In this document: one piece after another, positions 20,100 to 42,654 of the stretch
Position numbering within the stretch: the stretch's first letter is position 1
How the letters are laid out: each line of letters starts with the position of its first letter
NCBI RefSeq assembly: GCF_024166365.1
Contig: NC_064822.1
Span: forward strand, 107,690,823 to 107,754,822
From: Elephas maximus indicus
Lineage: Eukaryota > Chordata > Mammalia > Proboscidea > Elephantidae
Length of the DNA stretch: 64,000 nt
Reading direction: 5' to 3'
Translations under genes and position numbers: made by a program
The notes under the pieces: model-generated
The model's database searches: none
Seen by the model: the letters and a program-made list of their open reading frames with translations, nothing else
Told to the model about the DNA's origin: nothing

Positions 20100-20222
20100 G
20101 CAGCCCCATGGATGAATGCTGGTTTAGCCATTTCCTAGTTCTGTAATTGTGGGCAAGTTACTAATTCTTGCTGAACTTTGGCTTCCTCATTTGTAAAATG
20201 GAAGAGTGCTACACTGCTGGAT
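20100..20222 (+). mobile_element. MIR fragment
   Basis: GTAATTGTGGGCAAGTTACT and TTCCTCATTTGTAAAATGGA match the MIR core. Confidence 0.7.
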
Positions 20223-20242
20223 GGTAGGGAGGTATTCAGATA

Positions 20243-23200
20243 TGCATTGTTGCATAACAAACCATTTTGAAAGGTAGAAGCTTAAACCAATAAGTTATTT
20301 TTTCTCATGATTTTGTCAGTTGACAGGGAAGTTCTTCTTTAAATGATGTTGTTTAGGTGCTAGGATGGCTGGAAGTTCGGAAATGGCTTTACTCACATGG
20401 CTGGATATAGTACTGGATTTGGGACTCAGCTGGGATGGTTGGCCAGGGTGTATCAGTCAGGGTCCAATCAGATGACAGCAATTTGAGCAGAAGTTTAATA
20501 TAAAGAATTATTAACTGTGACAGGGAATTGGAGTAATGAGGAATTGGTTGATAAAAAACATAAGCTCTGAATAATATAGGTGCTGCAGCTATAAGGAGCA
20601 GCTCCTACCCCTAGCCCTGAGATAGACGACCCAAGGAAGAGGACCCCCCCTTTGGCTGAGATCCAGAAAACTCATGGCTCATGGTAGACAAGTCACTATG
20701 GTGCTGTACTGGCAGAACTTACTAGAAACTCATCCTCTAGAACTTATCAGGAATCTACTTTCTAGGCTGATAGGGAAAGCTGTTCAAGGAGAGATGCCTC
20801 CATCCCAAAGCCACCTGAGAAAAGTACTGGGTTAGGTGGCTGGCCACAGAATGGTGCTGACCACTGGGCTCTGCTTGATCTGTAGGAGCTGGGCATTGTA
20901 GGAGCTGTCTGCCTTGCAGGAGCTGAGTGCTGGAGAATCTGTTGGTGCTGTAGCAGCCTGCCAAGAGGAGCACACTGTAACCAGGAAGAAACAGTGCTCT
21001 CTACTGACAAGGCTTAACATCGTGCCAGTAGACAAATGAAAAATATTTAATGGGCCCACCTCCACTTTCACTGAGCAGGCAATGAAGGATAATTTTGGAG
21101 CTGAGAAGCAATACTTTGATAACTGGTATACAGAGACCTTGGTTTTTTTCCATACAGGCCTTTATCATGTGGCTACTTGAGTTTTCTCACAGCCTGGTGA
21201 CTGGGGTCCAAGAGGAAGGAAAAAAGAAGCAGAAGCTGCCAGTACTTTTTTAGGTCTGATCTCATAAGTCCCAGAAGGTCACTTCCACTGAATTCTGTTG
21301 GTCTAAGCATTTTTTTTAAGCAGGCACAAGGCTAGCGCAGATTCAAGGGTAGGGGAAATAGGCTCCACCCCTTGATGGGAGGAGTGGCTTACATGTACAG
21401 AAAGGGAAGGAACTGCTGGCGGCCACTTTCGGAGACTAGCTTCCATTGTTCTCTCTCAGACAACAATAATTCATATCCCTCCCACATGTGCCTACCCCCT
21501 CCCAAGATCTCCCAAAGTTTTATCCTATTGTGGTGGTGTCAGCTTGAAGTTCGGGATCTTGCCATTTAGATCAGATCCAGGTGCAGGTGAAGCTTTTTTG
21601 GTGCAACTCCTCCATTATGATTTATCTCAATATGAAAACCTTTGAATTAGAAAGCCAATTTTCTGTCCCCCCAGCACCGATCATGCAATGGTGAGGAAGG
21701 GATAGAATAACTACAATAGGCAGTTCTATTTAGAAGGAGGGAAAATTGAAGACACTTAGCAATCGCTGATTTATAACTATTCTAAATAAAGCCAGACATA
21801 CATTGCCAACTCCTCCTGTTCTACGGGCAGGGATTACATTTGATTAGGGAACAATTTCATTTTCTGGAAGTAGTTCTCCTTGGCCTGTGGCTCCACCTTT
21901 TGAAATCTTGGCTCTACCTTCTGGGTCATCCTTCTTCTTTCATGAGGAATGGCCCATGCTTGCAGCTGAGTGGAGTAGCTTTCTTAGCACGCTTTCTGTC
22001 TGTAGGAGGTTGAGGCTCAGAAGTCTGTTTTCTGTTTGAACTATCTCTGTCCCTTTTAGTTAGAGCTGCTATAATTCCTTCAAAATTTCTGTGAGTTTCT
22101 GACATCAAATTATAGTAGACTTTATTAGTCAGAAGTCCTACCCACAAATCTCATTGAGACAGGCCTCTCTCAATCTTGGGCTTAGAGTTATGATGCTGTG
22201 GGATAACATCCTTAATATTCTTAGAGACCCTATAGTTTGGCTGACAGGGTCTAAGAAGCCTGTCTTTTCCCTAGAAGACTCTTTGTCAGCTGAGTGAGTC
22301 TATGAGACTCTAAATTAAATCTTTCTAAGATCTTAACAAAGGGTCTTATATACACTCTTGATCTGGCATGACTTAGCAGCAGCATTCTGAATTTAACCTT
22401 TGCCCTGAAGCCATTTCTCACTTTGATTTCGTTGACTGAAAAGCTCGGTCTTTGGCCCTCTGTAATCAAAACCAAACCCATTGCCATTGTGTTGATTTCG
22501 ACTCACGGAGACCCCATGTGTTACAGAGTAGAACTGTTCCACAGTGTTTGCTTGGCTGTGACGTAACAACAGCACATAGCCAGGTCTTTCTTTCGTGGTA
22601 CCACTGGGTGGGTTTGAAGCACCAGCCTTTGGTTTAGTAGTTGAACATAAACTGTTGGCATTGTCTGGAGACCTTGGGCCTCTATAGTTCCTCTAAATTG
22701 TAGTCCATTTCTCTCTTGTATTTTATCACAGGTGGCTAGAAAAAACCAGTTGGCATATGCAGTATTCTGCCTGGAAATCTCCTTAGCCAGATACACATGT
22801 TCATTAGATGCCCTTTCGATTTTTGATGTTGCTAGAGACAACAGTATTGCCAAACTTTCCACCATGACGTAATGTGGGTTGTCTTTTCTCCAGCATCTAA
22901 TATGATGTCCTTGTTGTCCCGTTTTCACTAATTGATTCTCTGAGGACATTCAGACCTGTGCTTGATGCCTGGTCCCAAAGCCAATGTTTTGGTTTAGGTT
23001 TTGTTACAGCAGCATCTCACTTCTAGGTACCAATTTCTCTTCCAATGATCTATTGCTACATAAAGTGTATCCCAAAACTTAGTGGTTTGAAACAACAATA
23101 TTACTTTTCATGACTGGGTGGATTGACTGAGAGATTCTTTTGCTTCATATTATTGTCTAGGGCTCTGGGATAACTGGAAGGTCCAAAATGACTTTATTCG

Positions 23201-23463
23201 TATTAGTATTTGGTATTGGCTACCTGTTGGGGGCTCAGCGGGGGCTGATGGCCTGGGGCCTCTGTTCTTCTCCATATGCTGTCAATCCTCTTGAGGCCTG
23301 GGTGCAGCAGCCCCAGAAGGTCACTTCTACCTCTATTGGTCAAAGCAGTCACAAGGCCAGACCAGATTCAAAGGGTGGGAAGATAGATTCTACCTATTGA
23401 TGTAAGGAGTGACATACAAAGAGAGTGGAGAAATTGTTGGAGGCCATCCTCTGGACTACTACA
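20243..23463 (-). mobile_element. fossil MaLR (MLT1-class) LTR retroelement with two LTR-like ends
   Basis: Two related, same-orientation LTR-like blocks (20243-21430 and 23045-23463) share CATAACAAACC/CATAAAGTGT-type starts, CCCAGAAGGTCACTTC and AGATTCAAGGG. They flank about 1.6 kb that looks like MaLR internal sequence. The left block is itself interrupted by about 0.65 kb of unidentified sequence (roughly 20452-21120), and a SINE sits in the internal part. It is ancient and heavily broken. Family name is from memory and moderately uncertain. Confidence 0.42.
22464..22650 (-). mobile_element. AfroSINE-type SINE, long subfamily
   Basis: CCAAACCCATTGCCATTGTG tail, GTAGAACTGTTCCACAGTG middle and a diverged head. 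Sits inside the fossil MaLR region. Confidence 0.82.
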
Positions 23464-23609
23464 GAAGGGTTAAATGAGACAACATGAATAAATGTTTATA
23501 GTATGGCACACAGTAGATACCAAAAATTGGTATCTATTCTTATAATAACCACACCATAACAGCACAGTATTCCCAGTCTCTGCATAGCAGGAGGCAGTGT
23601 TGGATGGAA

Positions 23610-23730
23610 GACTAGGGTCTGGAAGTCTGGAGTCTTAGGTTCTTATCCTGGCTTTGTTACGAAGAGTGTGTGGTCAAGCCACTTCACCTTTCTGAACCTC
23701 AGTTAGTTTACCCATGTATTGGGCTGATAC
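23610..23730 (+). mobile_element. MIR fragment
   Basis: GGTCTGGAAGTCTGGAGTCT, then GTGTGGTCAAGCCACTTCACC and TGAACCTCAGTTAGTTTACCC match MIR order. Confidence 0.65.
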
Positions 23731-24261
23731 CACCAGGTCACTGAATGAGCAAGGACTTTGGCCAGTGTGAAGAGCAAGGCAGATACTGAGGGACCATTAT
23801 CTGAGTATTGCCACTACCACACCTGGCTTTATCTCTGGCTTGCCAGCCCAAAGGGACCTGATGTCCAGATAGCTCATATTTGTCAAAAGCCGGTAGGAAA
23901 CTCCCAGGGACAGGGCCACCTTTGGGAATGGTCTTCGAGGGAGGAGGCAGTTGGGTATCTGTGAAGGGTGGAAGGCCTCGTTAATTGGCCCATACCATCT
24001 ACCTCTGTAAGATGATGGGAAAACCTCCTTGAAGGGAATGTGAATGAGAATGGCCTTGGATGAAGAAAGTTTTATGAGGTGGAGTTGGGGTTAGGGTAGG
24101 AAGGGACAATAGAGGAGAGTATAGAAAAGAGTTCATTTCAAGCTTTTAGAAGGCTCTGAAGAGCAGGCCCTCAGTCTCCCCTCAGCCTTACTGAACTCCT
24201 TAGAGCTCCTGGATGTTTCCATGATCCTTCTCAAACCCTACCTCTTTTTTGTGTTGTTGCT
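23731..24261. other. intergenic stretch, nothing recognised
   Basis: Unique-looking sequence between the KRT86 and KRT83 3' ends. Confidence 0.5.
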
Positions 24262-27239
24262 ATTGCTGTTAATTCTTTTTTTCTCAATTTTATTGTGCTT
24301 TAAGTGAAAGTTTATAGTGCAAATTAATTTCTCATTTAAAAATTTATACACAAATTGTTTTGTGACATTGGCTGCAATCCCCACATTGTGTCAGCACTGT
24401 CCCCCTTTCTCTTTCCGCCCTGGGTTCCCTGTGTCCATTCATCCAGTTTTCTTGTCCCTTCCTACCTTTTAGTCTTTGCTTTTGAGCAGGTATTGCCCAT
24501 TTGGTGTTGTATACTTGTCTGAACTAAGAAGCACATTCCTCATGTGTGTTATCGTTTGTTTTATATAGGTCTGTCTAATCTTTGGCTGAAAGGTGGACTT
24601 CAGGAGTGGCTTTAGTTCTGAGTTACCAGGATGTCCGGGGGTCATAGTCTTGAGGGTTCCTCTAGTCTCTGTCAGACCAGTAAGTCTGGTCTATTTTTTG
24701 TGAATTTGAATTTTGTTCTACATTTTTCTCTTTGTTCAGGACCCTCTACTGTGATCCCTGTCAGAGCTGTTAGTGGTGGTAGCCAGGCCCTATCTAGTTC
24801 TTCTGGACTCAGGCTGATGGAAGTTGTGGTTCATGTGGTCCATTAGTCTTTTGCATTAATATTTTCCTTGTGTCTTTGGTTTTCTTCATTCTCTGGACTG
24901 GATGGGACCAATACGTGTATCTTAGATGGCTGCTCGCAAGCTTTTAGGATCCCAGATGATACTCACCAAAGTAGGATGCAGAAAATTTTCTTTATGAACT
25001 ATGCTATGCCAATTGACCTAGTTGTTCTCTGAGACAATGGTCCCGAGTCCTCAGTCCCTGTAATGTGGTCCCTCAAGATGTTTGGATGTGCTTAGGAAGC
25101 TTCTATGACTTTGCCTTGGTCAAGTTGTGCAGATTTTCCCTACATTGTGTGTTGTCATTCCCTTCACCAAAGTTATCCCTTGTCTACTATCTAGTTAGTG
25201 ACTTCTCATCTCCACTCTCTTGTAGCCATCAAAGAGTTTTTTTTTTTTCCTGTGTTTAAACCTTTTCCTAGGTTTTTATAATAGTGGCCTCATACAGTAT
25301 TTGTCCTTTTGTGGTTGACTTATTTCACTCAGCATAATGCCCTCCAGATTTATCCATGTTGAGAGATGTTTCTCAGGTTTATCGTTGTTCTTTATCATTA
25401 TATAGTATTTCATTAGAAACCCTGGTGGCCTAGTGGTTGAGAGCTATAGCTGCTAAACAAAAGGTTGGCAGTTTGAATCCACCAGGTGCTCCTTGGCAAC
25501 CCTATGAGGCAGTTCTACTGTGTCCTATAGGGTTGCTATGAGTATTCCGTTGTGTATAAGTACCATAATTTGTTTATCCATTTGTCTGTTGACAGGCACT
25601 TAGTTTGTTTTTATCTTTTTGCTATTGTTAATAATGCTGCAGTAAACATGGGTGTGCATATGCCTATTTGTGTGATGGCTCTTATTTCTCTATGATAGAT
25701 CCCTAGTGGAATTGCTGGATCATATGGTATTTCTAGCTTTTTAAGGAGGTGCTGTATCATTTTCCATAGTGGTTGTACCATTTTACTCTCCCACTAGCAG
25801 TACATGAGAGTTCCAATCCCCACGTAACCTCTCCAACATTTGCTATTTTCTGTTTTTTCGATTCCTGTCAGTAATCTCGGCGTGAGATGGTATCTCATTG
25901 TAATTTTGATTTGTATTTCTCTAATGGCTAATGATCGAGAGCATTTCCTCATGTGTCTCTTAGCTGCCTGAATGTCCTGAATGTCCTCTTTGGTGAAGTG
26001 TCTGTTCATTTCCTTTGCCCTTTTTTTCATTTACTTGTCTTTTTGTTGTGGAGGTTTTGAAGCATTCTATAGATTTTAGAGATTAGATCCTTGTCAGATA
26101 TGTAGTAGCCAAAAAATTTTCCCCAGTTTTAGGTTCTCTTTTTACTCTTTTGGTGAAGTCTTTTGATGATCATAAATGTTTAATTTTTAGGAACTCCCAG
26201 TTATCTAGTTTATCTTCTGGTGTTTGTGTATTGTTAGTTACCGTTTTTATTCTATTTATGCCACGTATTAGGGTCCCTAGTGTTGTCCTTATTTTTTCTC
26301 CCATAATCTTCATTGTTTTAGGTTTTATATTTAGGTCTTTGATCCATTTTGAACTAGTTTTTGTGTATAGTGTGAGGTGCGGGTCCTGTTTCATTTTTTT
26401 CTTAAGATGGACATCTGGTTTTGCCAGCATCATTTGTTAAAGAGACTGTCTTTTTCTTTTTTAATGGACTTTGGTCCTTTGTCAAAGATCAGTTGGCCAT
26501 AGGCGGATGAATTTATGTCTGGGTTCTTGATTCTGTTCCATTGGTCTATGTGTCTGTTGTTGTACTAGTACCAGGCTGTTTTGACTACCATAATGTATAG
26601 TAGGCTCTGAGATGAGTTAGTGTGAGGTTTCCTATTTTGTTCTTTTTCTTCAATAATGCTTTGCTCATCTGGGGCCTCTTTCCTTTCCATATAAAGTTGG
26701 TGATTAATTTTTCCATCTCTTTAAAGAATGCTGTTGATATTTGGATCAGGATTGCATTATACCTCTAGATTGCTTTGAGTAGAGCATTTTCACAGTGTTG
26801 AGTCTTCCTGTCCATGAACATGGTATGTTTTTCCATTTCTGTAAGTCTCTTTTGGTTTCTTGCAATAGTGTTTTGTAGTTTTCCTTGTATAGGTCTTTTA
26901 TGTCTAGAGTATTTTATCTTTTTAGGTGCTATTATAAACATTTTGTTTTCCTGATTTCCTTTTTGAAGTTCTCTTTCTTGGTATATAGGGGTCCAACTGA
27001 TTTTTGTACGTTGATCTGGTATCCTGCTACTCTGCTGAATTGTTCTATTAGTTCTATTAGTTTTCTTGTGGAATGGTTTGGGTTCAAACTCTACCGCTTC
27101 ATACGCTATTCTCTTTGTCTGGAACACATCTCTCCCTTCCAGTTAACTCCTTATTTAGGTTCAGTTTTTGCTGTAAAATATAAGCTTCATGGGCAACAGT
27201 CATCTTTGACTATTTTCTTCACTTTTATGAACTAAAAAA
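24262..27239 (-). mobile_element. 5'-truncated L1 with ORF2 C-terminal remnants
   Basis: About 3 kb in minus orientation; the 3' end (TTTTATTGTGCTTTAAGTGA) is at the left and is shared with the copy at 5436. The right part reads, in reverse, as L1 ORF2 C-terminal coding, for example the 26765-27127 minus frame with KKTNRTNRTIQQSSRIPDQR-like sequence. The frame is not continuous, so the copy is dead. An AfroSINE interrupts it at 25415-25540. Target duplications were not resolved. Confidence 0.85.
25415..25540 (+). mobile_element. AfroSINE fragment inserted in the L1
   Basis: AGAAACCCTGGTGGCCTAGT head through GGGTTGCTATGAG; the copy stops before the usual tail. Near-identical 11-bp duplications AGTATTTCATT (25404-25414) and AGTATTCCGTT (25541-25551) restore the L1 sequence across the gap. 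Confidence 0.9.
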
Positions 27240-27261
27240 AAAAAAAGAACTCAAGCTCCTA

Positions 27262-27320
27262 TAAAAGTACCTGGTACATAGTAGGTGCTCAATAATTATT
27301 TGTTGATTGGATAAATGAAC
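27262..27320 (+). mobile_element. L2/MIR 3' end
   Basis: TACCTGGTACATAGTAGGTGCTCAATAATTATTTG is the typical terminal segment. Confidence 0.7.
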
Positions 27321-27329
27321 TCCTACTCT

Positions 27330-28040
27330 TCCTTTAGGTCTAGTTTTAATATTAGTTTTCAGGTTAACACTCCTCTGATAGTGCACCAGGGGCCAAAATT
27401 TTTTGAGGCCACACTTCTCCTTGATGGAGAGGTGGCAATGGTGATGGAGGAGGTGGGGCTCAGGGACTTAGAATCAGAAGCTCCAACAGATGGGCAGTGT
27501 TCACCTTCGGTCTTGCCTGGACCCTTGAGCTGGTAGGTGGAAATTAAGTCTCCTCCAGAGGCATGGATCCCCCCTGGCCTCTCCCAGGTGGCAACTCAAT
27601 GACCTCCCAAGGATGGCAGTCTTTTTACAGTACACTTAAGTCCCTGAGAAAGGAGTGTTAAAACCCCCAAGCAGAGCCCAGAGTCACTTCCTGAGAGGGT
27701 CAGAACTGAAAAGGCCCTTTGAGAGCCTCTGGTCTAACCCCTCATTGGACAGGTGTTCATCACATCTTGGACGGTGGGGACTGTGGGGAACAGAGAGTGG
27801 TGAGAGAAGGCATAGATATGTAGGATCAGGAAGTTATGTTTAAAAGTCTGGACTTTACTCAGAGAGCAGTTAAGAACCACTGAAAGGTCAGGTCTGTGTT
27901 TTATAAAGGTCTCTTAGGCTGCTCTAAGGAAAGACAATTGCAGGGAGAGAGGAGCAGGACTCCAGTCAAGATGGTGGTGGTTGGGCCATGGGTGGAAGCA
28001 GTGGGGAGAGAGATAGGAGATGGCTTAGAGAGATACTTCT
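27330..28040. other. intergenic stretch, nothing recognised
   Basis: No gene or named repeat seen. Confidence 0.5.
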
Positions 28041-28043
28041 CTT

Positions 28044-28241
28044 CGTCGTGTGCCGTCGAGTCGATTCCGACTCATAGTGGCCCTATAGGACATAGTAGAA
28101 CTGCCGCATAGGATTTCCTAGGCTGTAATCTTTACAGGACCTGATCTCCAGGTCTTTTCTTCTGTGGAGCCACAGGTGGGTTCAAACAGCTGACCTTTGG
28201 TTAGCAGCTGGGCACTTAACTGTTGCACCACTGGGGCTCCT
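28044..28241 (-). mobile_element. AfroSINE-type SINE, long subfamily
   Basis: GTCGAGTCGATTCCGACTCA followed by GTAGAACTGCCGCATAGG, ending TGCACCACTGGGGCTCC. Confidence 0.88.
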
Positions 28242-28253
28242 TACCTGTAGATT

Positions 28254-28418
28254 AAACTCACCTAAGCCATTGCCGTCAGGTCGATTCCAACTCACAGTGA
28301 CCCTATAGGACAGAGTAGAACTGTCCCACAGAGCTTCCAAGGAGCAGCTGGTGGATTTGAGCTGTAAACCTTTTGGTTAACAGTGGGACACTTAACCACT
28401 GTGCCACCAGGGCTCCAT
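28254..28418 (-). mobile_element. AfroSINE-type SINE, short subfamily
   Basis: GCCATTGCCGTCAGGTCGAT tail, CCACTGTGCCACCAGGGCTCC head. Perfect 9-bp target duplication CTGTAGATT at 28245-28253 and 28419-28427. Two SINEs of different subfamilies thus sit side by side. Confidence 0.9.
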
Positions 28419-28429
28419 CTGTAGATTTG

Positions 28430-30040
28430 GAGACTGGAATTCAAAAGTTCTTCTTGTCTCTGGAATTCTCAGTCTAACTGTGATATTTCACACTGTTGTG
28501 TGTTGCTATAATGCTGGTTAGGGCAATTGTGTTGATGATCTTGATAGGAGAGACGAGTGGAGAATTGGGTTGAGAGGTTGGGAAACAATGAGTTAAGCTT
28601 GGAGGTCTGTTGAGTTTGAAGAGTCTCTAGTGCTCCCATGGGGAGATGCTTTGTAGGAACTGGGGCATGTGGCTCTGAAGCTGAGGAGTGTGATTAGGGC
28701 TAGAGGAGAGTCATCAGGACTCTGAAGCACAGTGCAAGAACATTATCCAGGGAGGATATTATCCAGAGAGGTGAGTGACGTTCAAGAGAGTGATGTGGTT
28801 GCCCAAGGAGAATGTGCAGAAATATGAGAAATGGGCTCTGAGATACTTTAATGTTTGAGGGCAGGGTGTATGTCAGAAGGGCGTGAGCCAGGGAGCAGGG
28901 CTGCCTGTGAGGAGCTGAGAGCCTGACTAGGGAGACAGGGAGGTAAGAGGCCCCAGACTCAGGGGCTGGGAAGTGGGAGGGAGTTCAGTTGAAGAGGAGC
29001 AGAAGGAACTTGGATGTGGAGTCTAGAGGGCTCTAGGGGGCCTAGAGATTATGGGAGGGAGTGAAGGAGGTGGCGTTCTCCAAGGAGAGCTTGATGAGAT
29101 GGATGGGAAAGGCCAGGGCCTGGAGGAAGAGAGGTCAGCAATGGGGCTGGGGCAGGGCAAAGACAAGGCATGAAGAGGGCCAGAAAGAAGGAAATGGACT
29201 GTATGAGGAGTGGACTGAAACCTCAGGAGGACTGTTTCAAGCCTTGTTCTTCAAGAATATGGTTAGGGGTTTCACAAAGTCTTCCTCCCAAGGATTCTCC
29301 AGACTCTTCCTGAGCAGATGACAGGAGTGGTTGAGCCAAGGAAAGGGGCATAGGAGCCATCTTGTGTTGAGATTGAAGCTCTGGATTATCTGGGGCTGAG
29401 GAGAGTGAGTGGGGAAGTCAAGAAGAGGGTAGATTGGATCTTCTTCCCAGCTGCAGGGAAGGGCAGTCGCAGGTACTGAAGAACTGTGTGTGTATGGGGA
29501 AAGGGAGAAGAATGGGTGCCAGCATGGGCCTCAAGGGTCTCATCACTTCTTGTTGATAGGCAGCATGGGGAGAACAGAGGGAATGGGGTGGCGTGGGGTC
29601 CAGATTGACATCCCAGGGTGGCTGTTGGCCTTGAGAGTGGTTGCTGCTGTGGTGCATATGTATGGTGGTGGTAGGGATGGTAGGGGCAGAGTGAAGGTGT
29701 GCCAAGGAAAGATAATGGTATGTGTGTGGGAGGGGTGACAACCAGATAAACACACTGCCTTCCAGTAGATTCTATGGCCTCCTTCTAGTTCCTTTCAGAA
29801 CCAGCTGGAAGACAAATGTCCCAACCTACCTCAAACTGACATATGTTACTCAGGTGGAAAGCGCTGTGAGCACAGCTAGCATTGCCTGGCCAGGGGAGGA
29901 TGGCACTATTTGGGGACAGGCCTTGTAGGTATCCAGGTTAAGGACAGGCCAGAATGACCCTAGTCTTCAGGCCATCTCACTGGGCTGGGGTGTTCATCAG
30001 TTGGTGGACATGACACACTCCAGGAAAGTAAGACATTGCA
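28430..30040. other. intergenic stretch up to the KRT83 3' end, nothing recognised
   Basis: G-rich unique-looking sequence giving several short open frames without family resemblance. Confidence 0.5.
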
Positions 30041-30062
30041 GCACAGAAAGCAGGTTCCCCAG

Positions 30063-30068
30063 TTTATT
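30063..30068 (-). terminator. KRT83-like polyadenylation signal
   Basis: TTTATT on the plus strand is AATAAA on the gene strand, about 310 nt after the stop codon. Confidence 0.78.
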
Positions 30069-30376
30069 GGAAAAAACAGGGGACAAGAGGCCAGAGAGGC
30101 ACAGGAGAAGTCAGGCAGTGGTCTTTCCATGGAAGAAAAGCCCTTCTCCCTGGACAGTCTAGAGGCCAAGATGAGGAAAGGGATGGGTCCATTCCCAGGC
30201 AGCTGGCCCCTTTCTAGTAGGACAAGATGACAGGAATGGCTGATGGGAGTGAGCAGGGTGGTGTATTCTCGGAACACAAGGGGAACAGCTACTGATGCAC
30301 CACTGTTCTCAGTTGGGATGGGGTAGTGGCACGTCTGGCAGACAGAAAGGGCTTCTCTGGCTCTCTCTTGGGGCAC

Positions 30377-40343
<9,967 letters not shown>

Positions 40344-40404
40344 GACGGAGGCTGGGAGGTTTCTGAGCAGTGGAGGAAAGCTGACAAGAGACAGAGCCAA
40401 AGAC

Positions 40405-40497
40405 CTGCGCTCCCTGGGCTGCGGCAGGCGCTTTTATGCACCAGGGGCAGCTGGCATTAAAAGGAGCAGCAAAGAGGCAATAGCTGCATTTTATTGG
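40405..40497 (-). promoter_or_regulatory. KRT83-like core promoter
   Basis: On the gene strand the TATA box is GCATAAAAG (40431-40439), about 90 bp before the ATG. CCAATAAA (40490-40497) lies about 52 bp further upstream in the context CCAAGCCAATAAAA, homologous to the KRT86 and KRT81-like elements. Confidence 0.78.
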
Positions 40498-40559
40498 CTT
40501 GGCATCACCTTCGTCTCTTAAGAGCCAACGTAGCTTGCCTGTTCAGTGTGGCTGTGTCA

Positions 40560-42650
40560 ACAATATCTGGCCACAGACCCTGTTTCATCTTCAAAGGTCT
40601 TTACAAGCTTCCTTATGGCCTCTCCCTCTCCCATTGCTGCTGAAAGTGGAGAAGGGAGAGGGGTCCTGAAACATCAGTTGGATTCCACGCTCTGAGCGTA
40701 GGGCATGGATGCAACTACCTGGGGTGGAGCCTCTCTCTGGACCCTCTTCGGGAGGGGCATAGCTGGGCTACAGGCCCTGAGACCTGGCCTGCCCCATGGA
40801 AGGAGCTGTGCCCCTAAGACCTCTTGTTCTAGGCCTTCTTGTCCTCCCCTCTGTTGCTAAAGCATGTTCTTTCCTTTATTGTCAAGGTTAGCCTCTCCCA
40901 TCTTGTTCCTGCTCAGTTGGGGATGGGAGTGGGGGCAGAGGTTTAGGGGGGAAGGCATGGTCCCTGCACTTTGGATGTTCCTAGGATGACAGAAGCCATG
41001 GGACCAGCTAGGGTGTGGGAGAAACTGAGTCAGAGAGTTCAGGACAAAGCCAAGGCAGTTCTTCAGAGCTCTGGGTGTTGTTGCTGGTGGGATAGGGAGC
41101 AGGGACAGAAGCACGGCACACCCCCAGAGCTCCTGTAGGAGCTTCACAGAAGGCTTCTGGGTTTGAGAAGGACTAGGGTGGGCGGGGACTTGGTTGGGAA
41201 GAGAGGAGAACAGAGTTCATCTCTGATTTGGAGACTAGACTATATGTTATCAGTCATTCATTCGTTCTATAAATACTTACCGATGCCACCTATATACAAG
41301 ACACTGTGGTTCTGGGGATCCAGCAGAGAACTGGGGTGTTTGGATATAGGGAAGAGGACATGCAGATGTGATGCCAACATCAGGCCAGTGGGAAGGGAAA
41401 CAACCCCATGATGCCCAGGCTGAGGAGTTAGTGTCTGACATGGGGGTGTGGGAATCCTTTGGCTTCTGCAAGGAAGCTTAGCAATGGAGTCTCTTGCTGA
41501 GAGTTGGTTCTCAGTGTGTATACACCTACCAGGAAGGATGAAAGATGTTGTAGATTGAGGGCAAGGTGACCCAGGGTCCTGAAATGCCATCACTTCCTCC
41601 CCTCAGAGGACACATAGAGTAAGGGAAGGGGGTGGGAACTCACAGGGCTGTTTCTAAAGCCAAGATCTCTTAATTTGTCCTCTCATCCCTTTGGACTAGG
41701 ACAGATGATGACCTTGATGGATGGATGGAGGCACTGAGCCAGGAAGTTTCCCCTGACCCAAGGATCTGAGCTCATAAACCCTTCCACGTAAACCTCTCCA
41801 AGCGCACGTTTCTATGATGACCCCTGTATTGAGGATGACTCTTCTGCTGCACCTGCCTTCTGACCCAACCACAACCAATGCTGACTCACCTGGGCTAAAA
41901 ATAGCCCTGCACTCATCCTATTGGGGCCATCACCTTTTGCCCTCCCCATTTCTTCTCTGGGTGAGTGAGCCAATTACAGTGGGGTTTGGGAATGACAAAG
42001 AAGGGGCCCGTTTTTGGTGAGGCCTAAAGGGAGGTAGCTGATGCTGCTGTGGACATCTTTCAGGGAGCTAGAGACATCAACTATGGACCCTAAAAGGAAA
42101 GAACTCCTCGAACCCCTCTTCTCAGGCCCTCTGGGAACTCTGAGGGGGTGGGCTGTGGGATAGGGACTTCTAGGGCGAGGGACACACCAAGGAATTGGGG
42201 GTAGTTGATCCCAGCTGAATGGCTGGTAAGATTTTTGAAGCACTTCTGTGAGAGGCTTGGCTGAGCCTCTGCTGGGTCAAACATCAGCCAGACATCCAAG
42301 GAAGAGTCAGATCTTTCCTCTCTTCTTCACCCACACCAGAACTGGCTAGGACCTGGAAGTTCTTCCTTCCATACACGTCCAATGATTATGTGAGATTTAT
42401 TTCTTGGTCAGATGCTGAGGGGTGCAAGGCAGTGAATCCTCCATGAAGCATTTCTCTCTGTCCATTCTGCTAACTGCTCCTCCATCCTCTGACCCTGCTT
42501 GTCTGTCTCAAACCAGCAGGCTCAGTATGGAGTTGGATTCTTTCACTGGGAGTCTCTGGTAGGCACACCCACCTCTTTGGGTTGGGGGAACCATGACTGT
42601 GCTCAGATCCCTGTCCTGATTGGAGGTGGTGGTAACGTGGGCTCTAAAGA
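40560..42650. other. upstream region of KRT83, mostly unique sequence
   Basis: No gene recognised. A short MIR/L2-like piece near 41240-41330. A TGACTCA (41882-41888) followed by CTAAAAATAG (41895-41904) lies about 1.5 kb upstream of the KRT83 start site; these match AP-1 and MEF2 consensus strings. Confidence 0.5.
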
Positions 42651-42654
42651 TGAA

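Noticed and set aside
26150-26440. Plus-strand hydrophobic frame resembling a membrane protein
   Set aside because: It lies antisense to L1 ORF2; AT-rich antisense L1 sequence typically gives Phe/Leu/Ile-rich frames.
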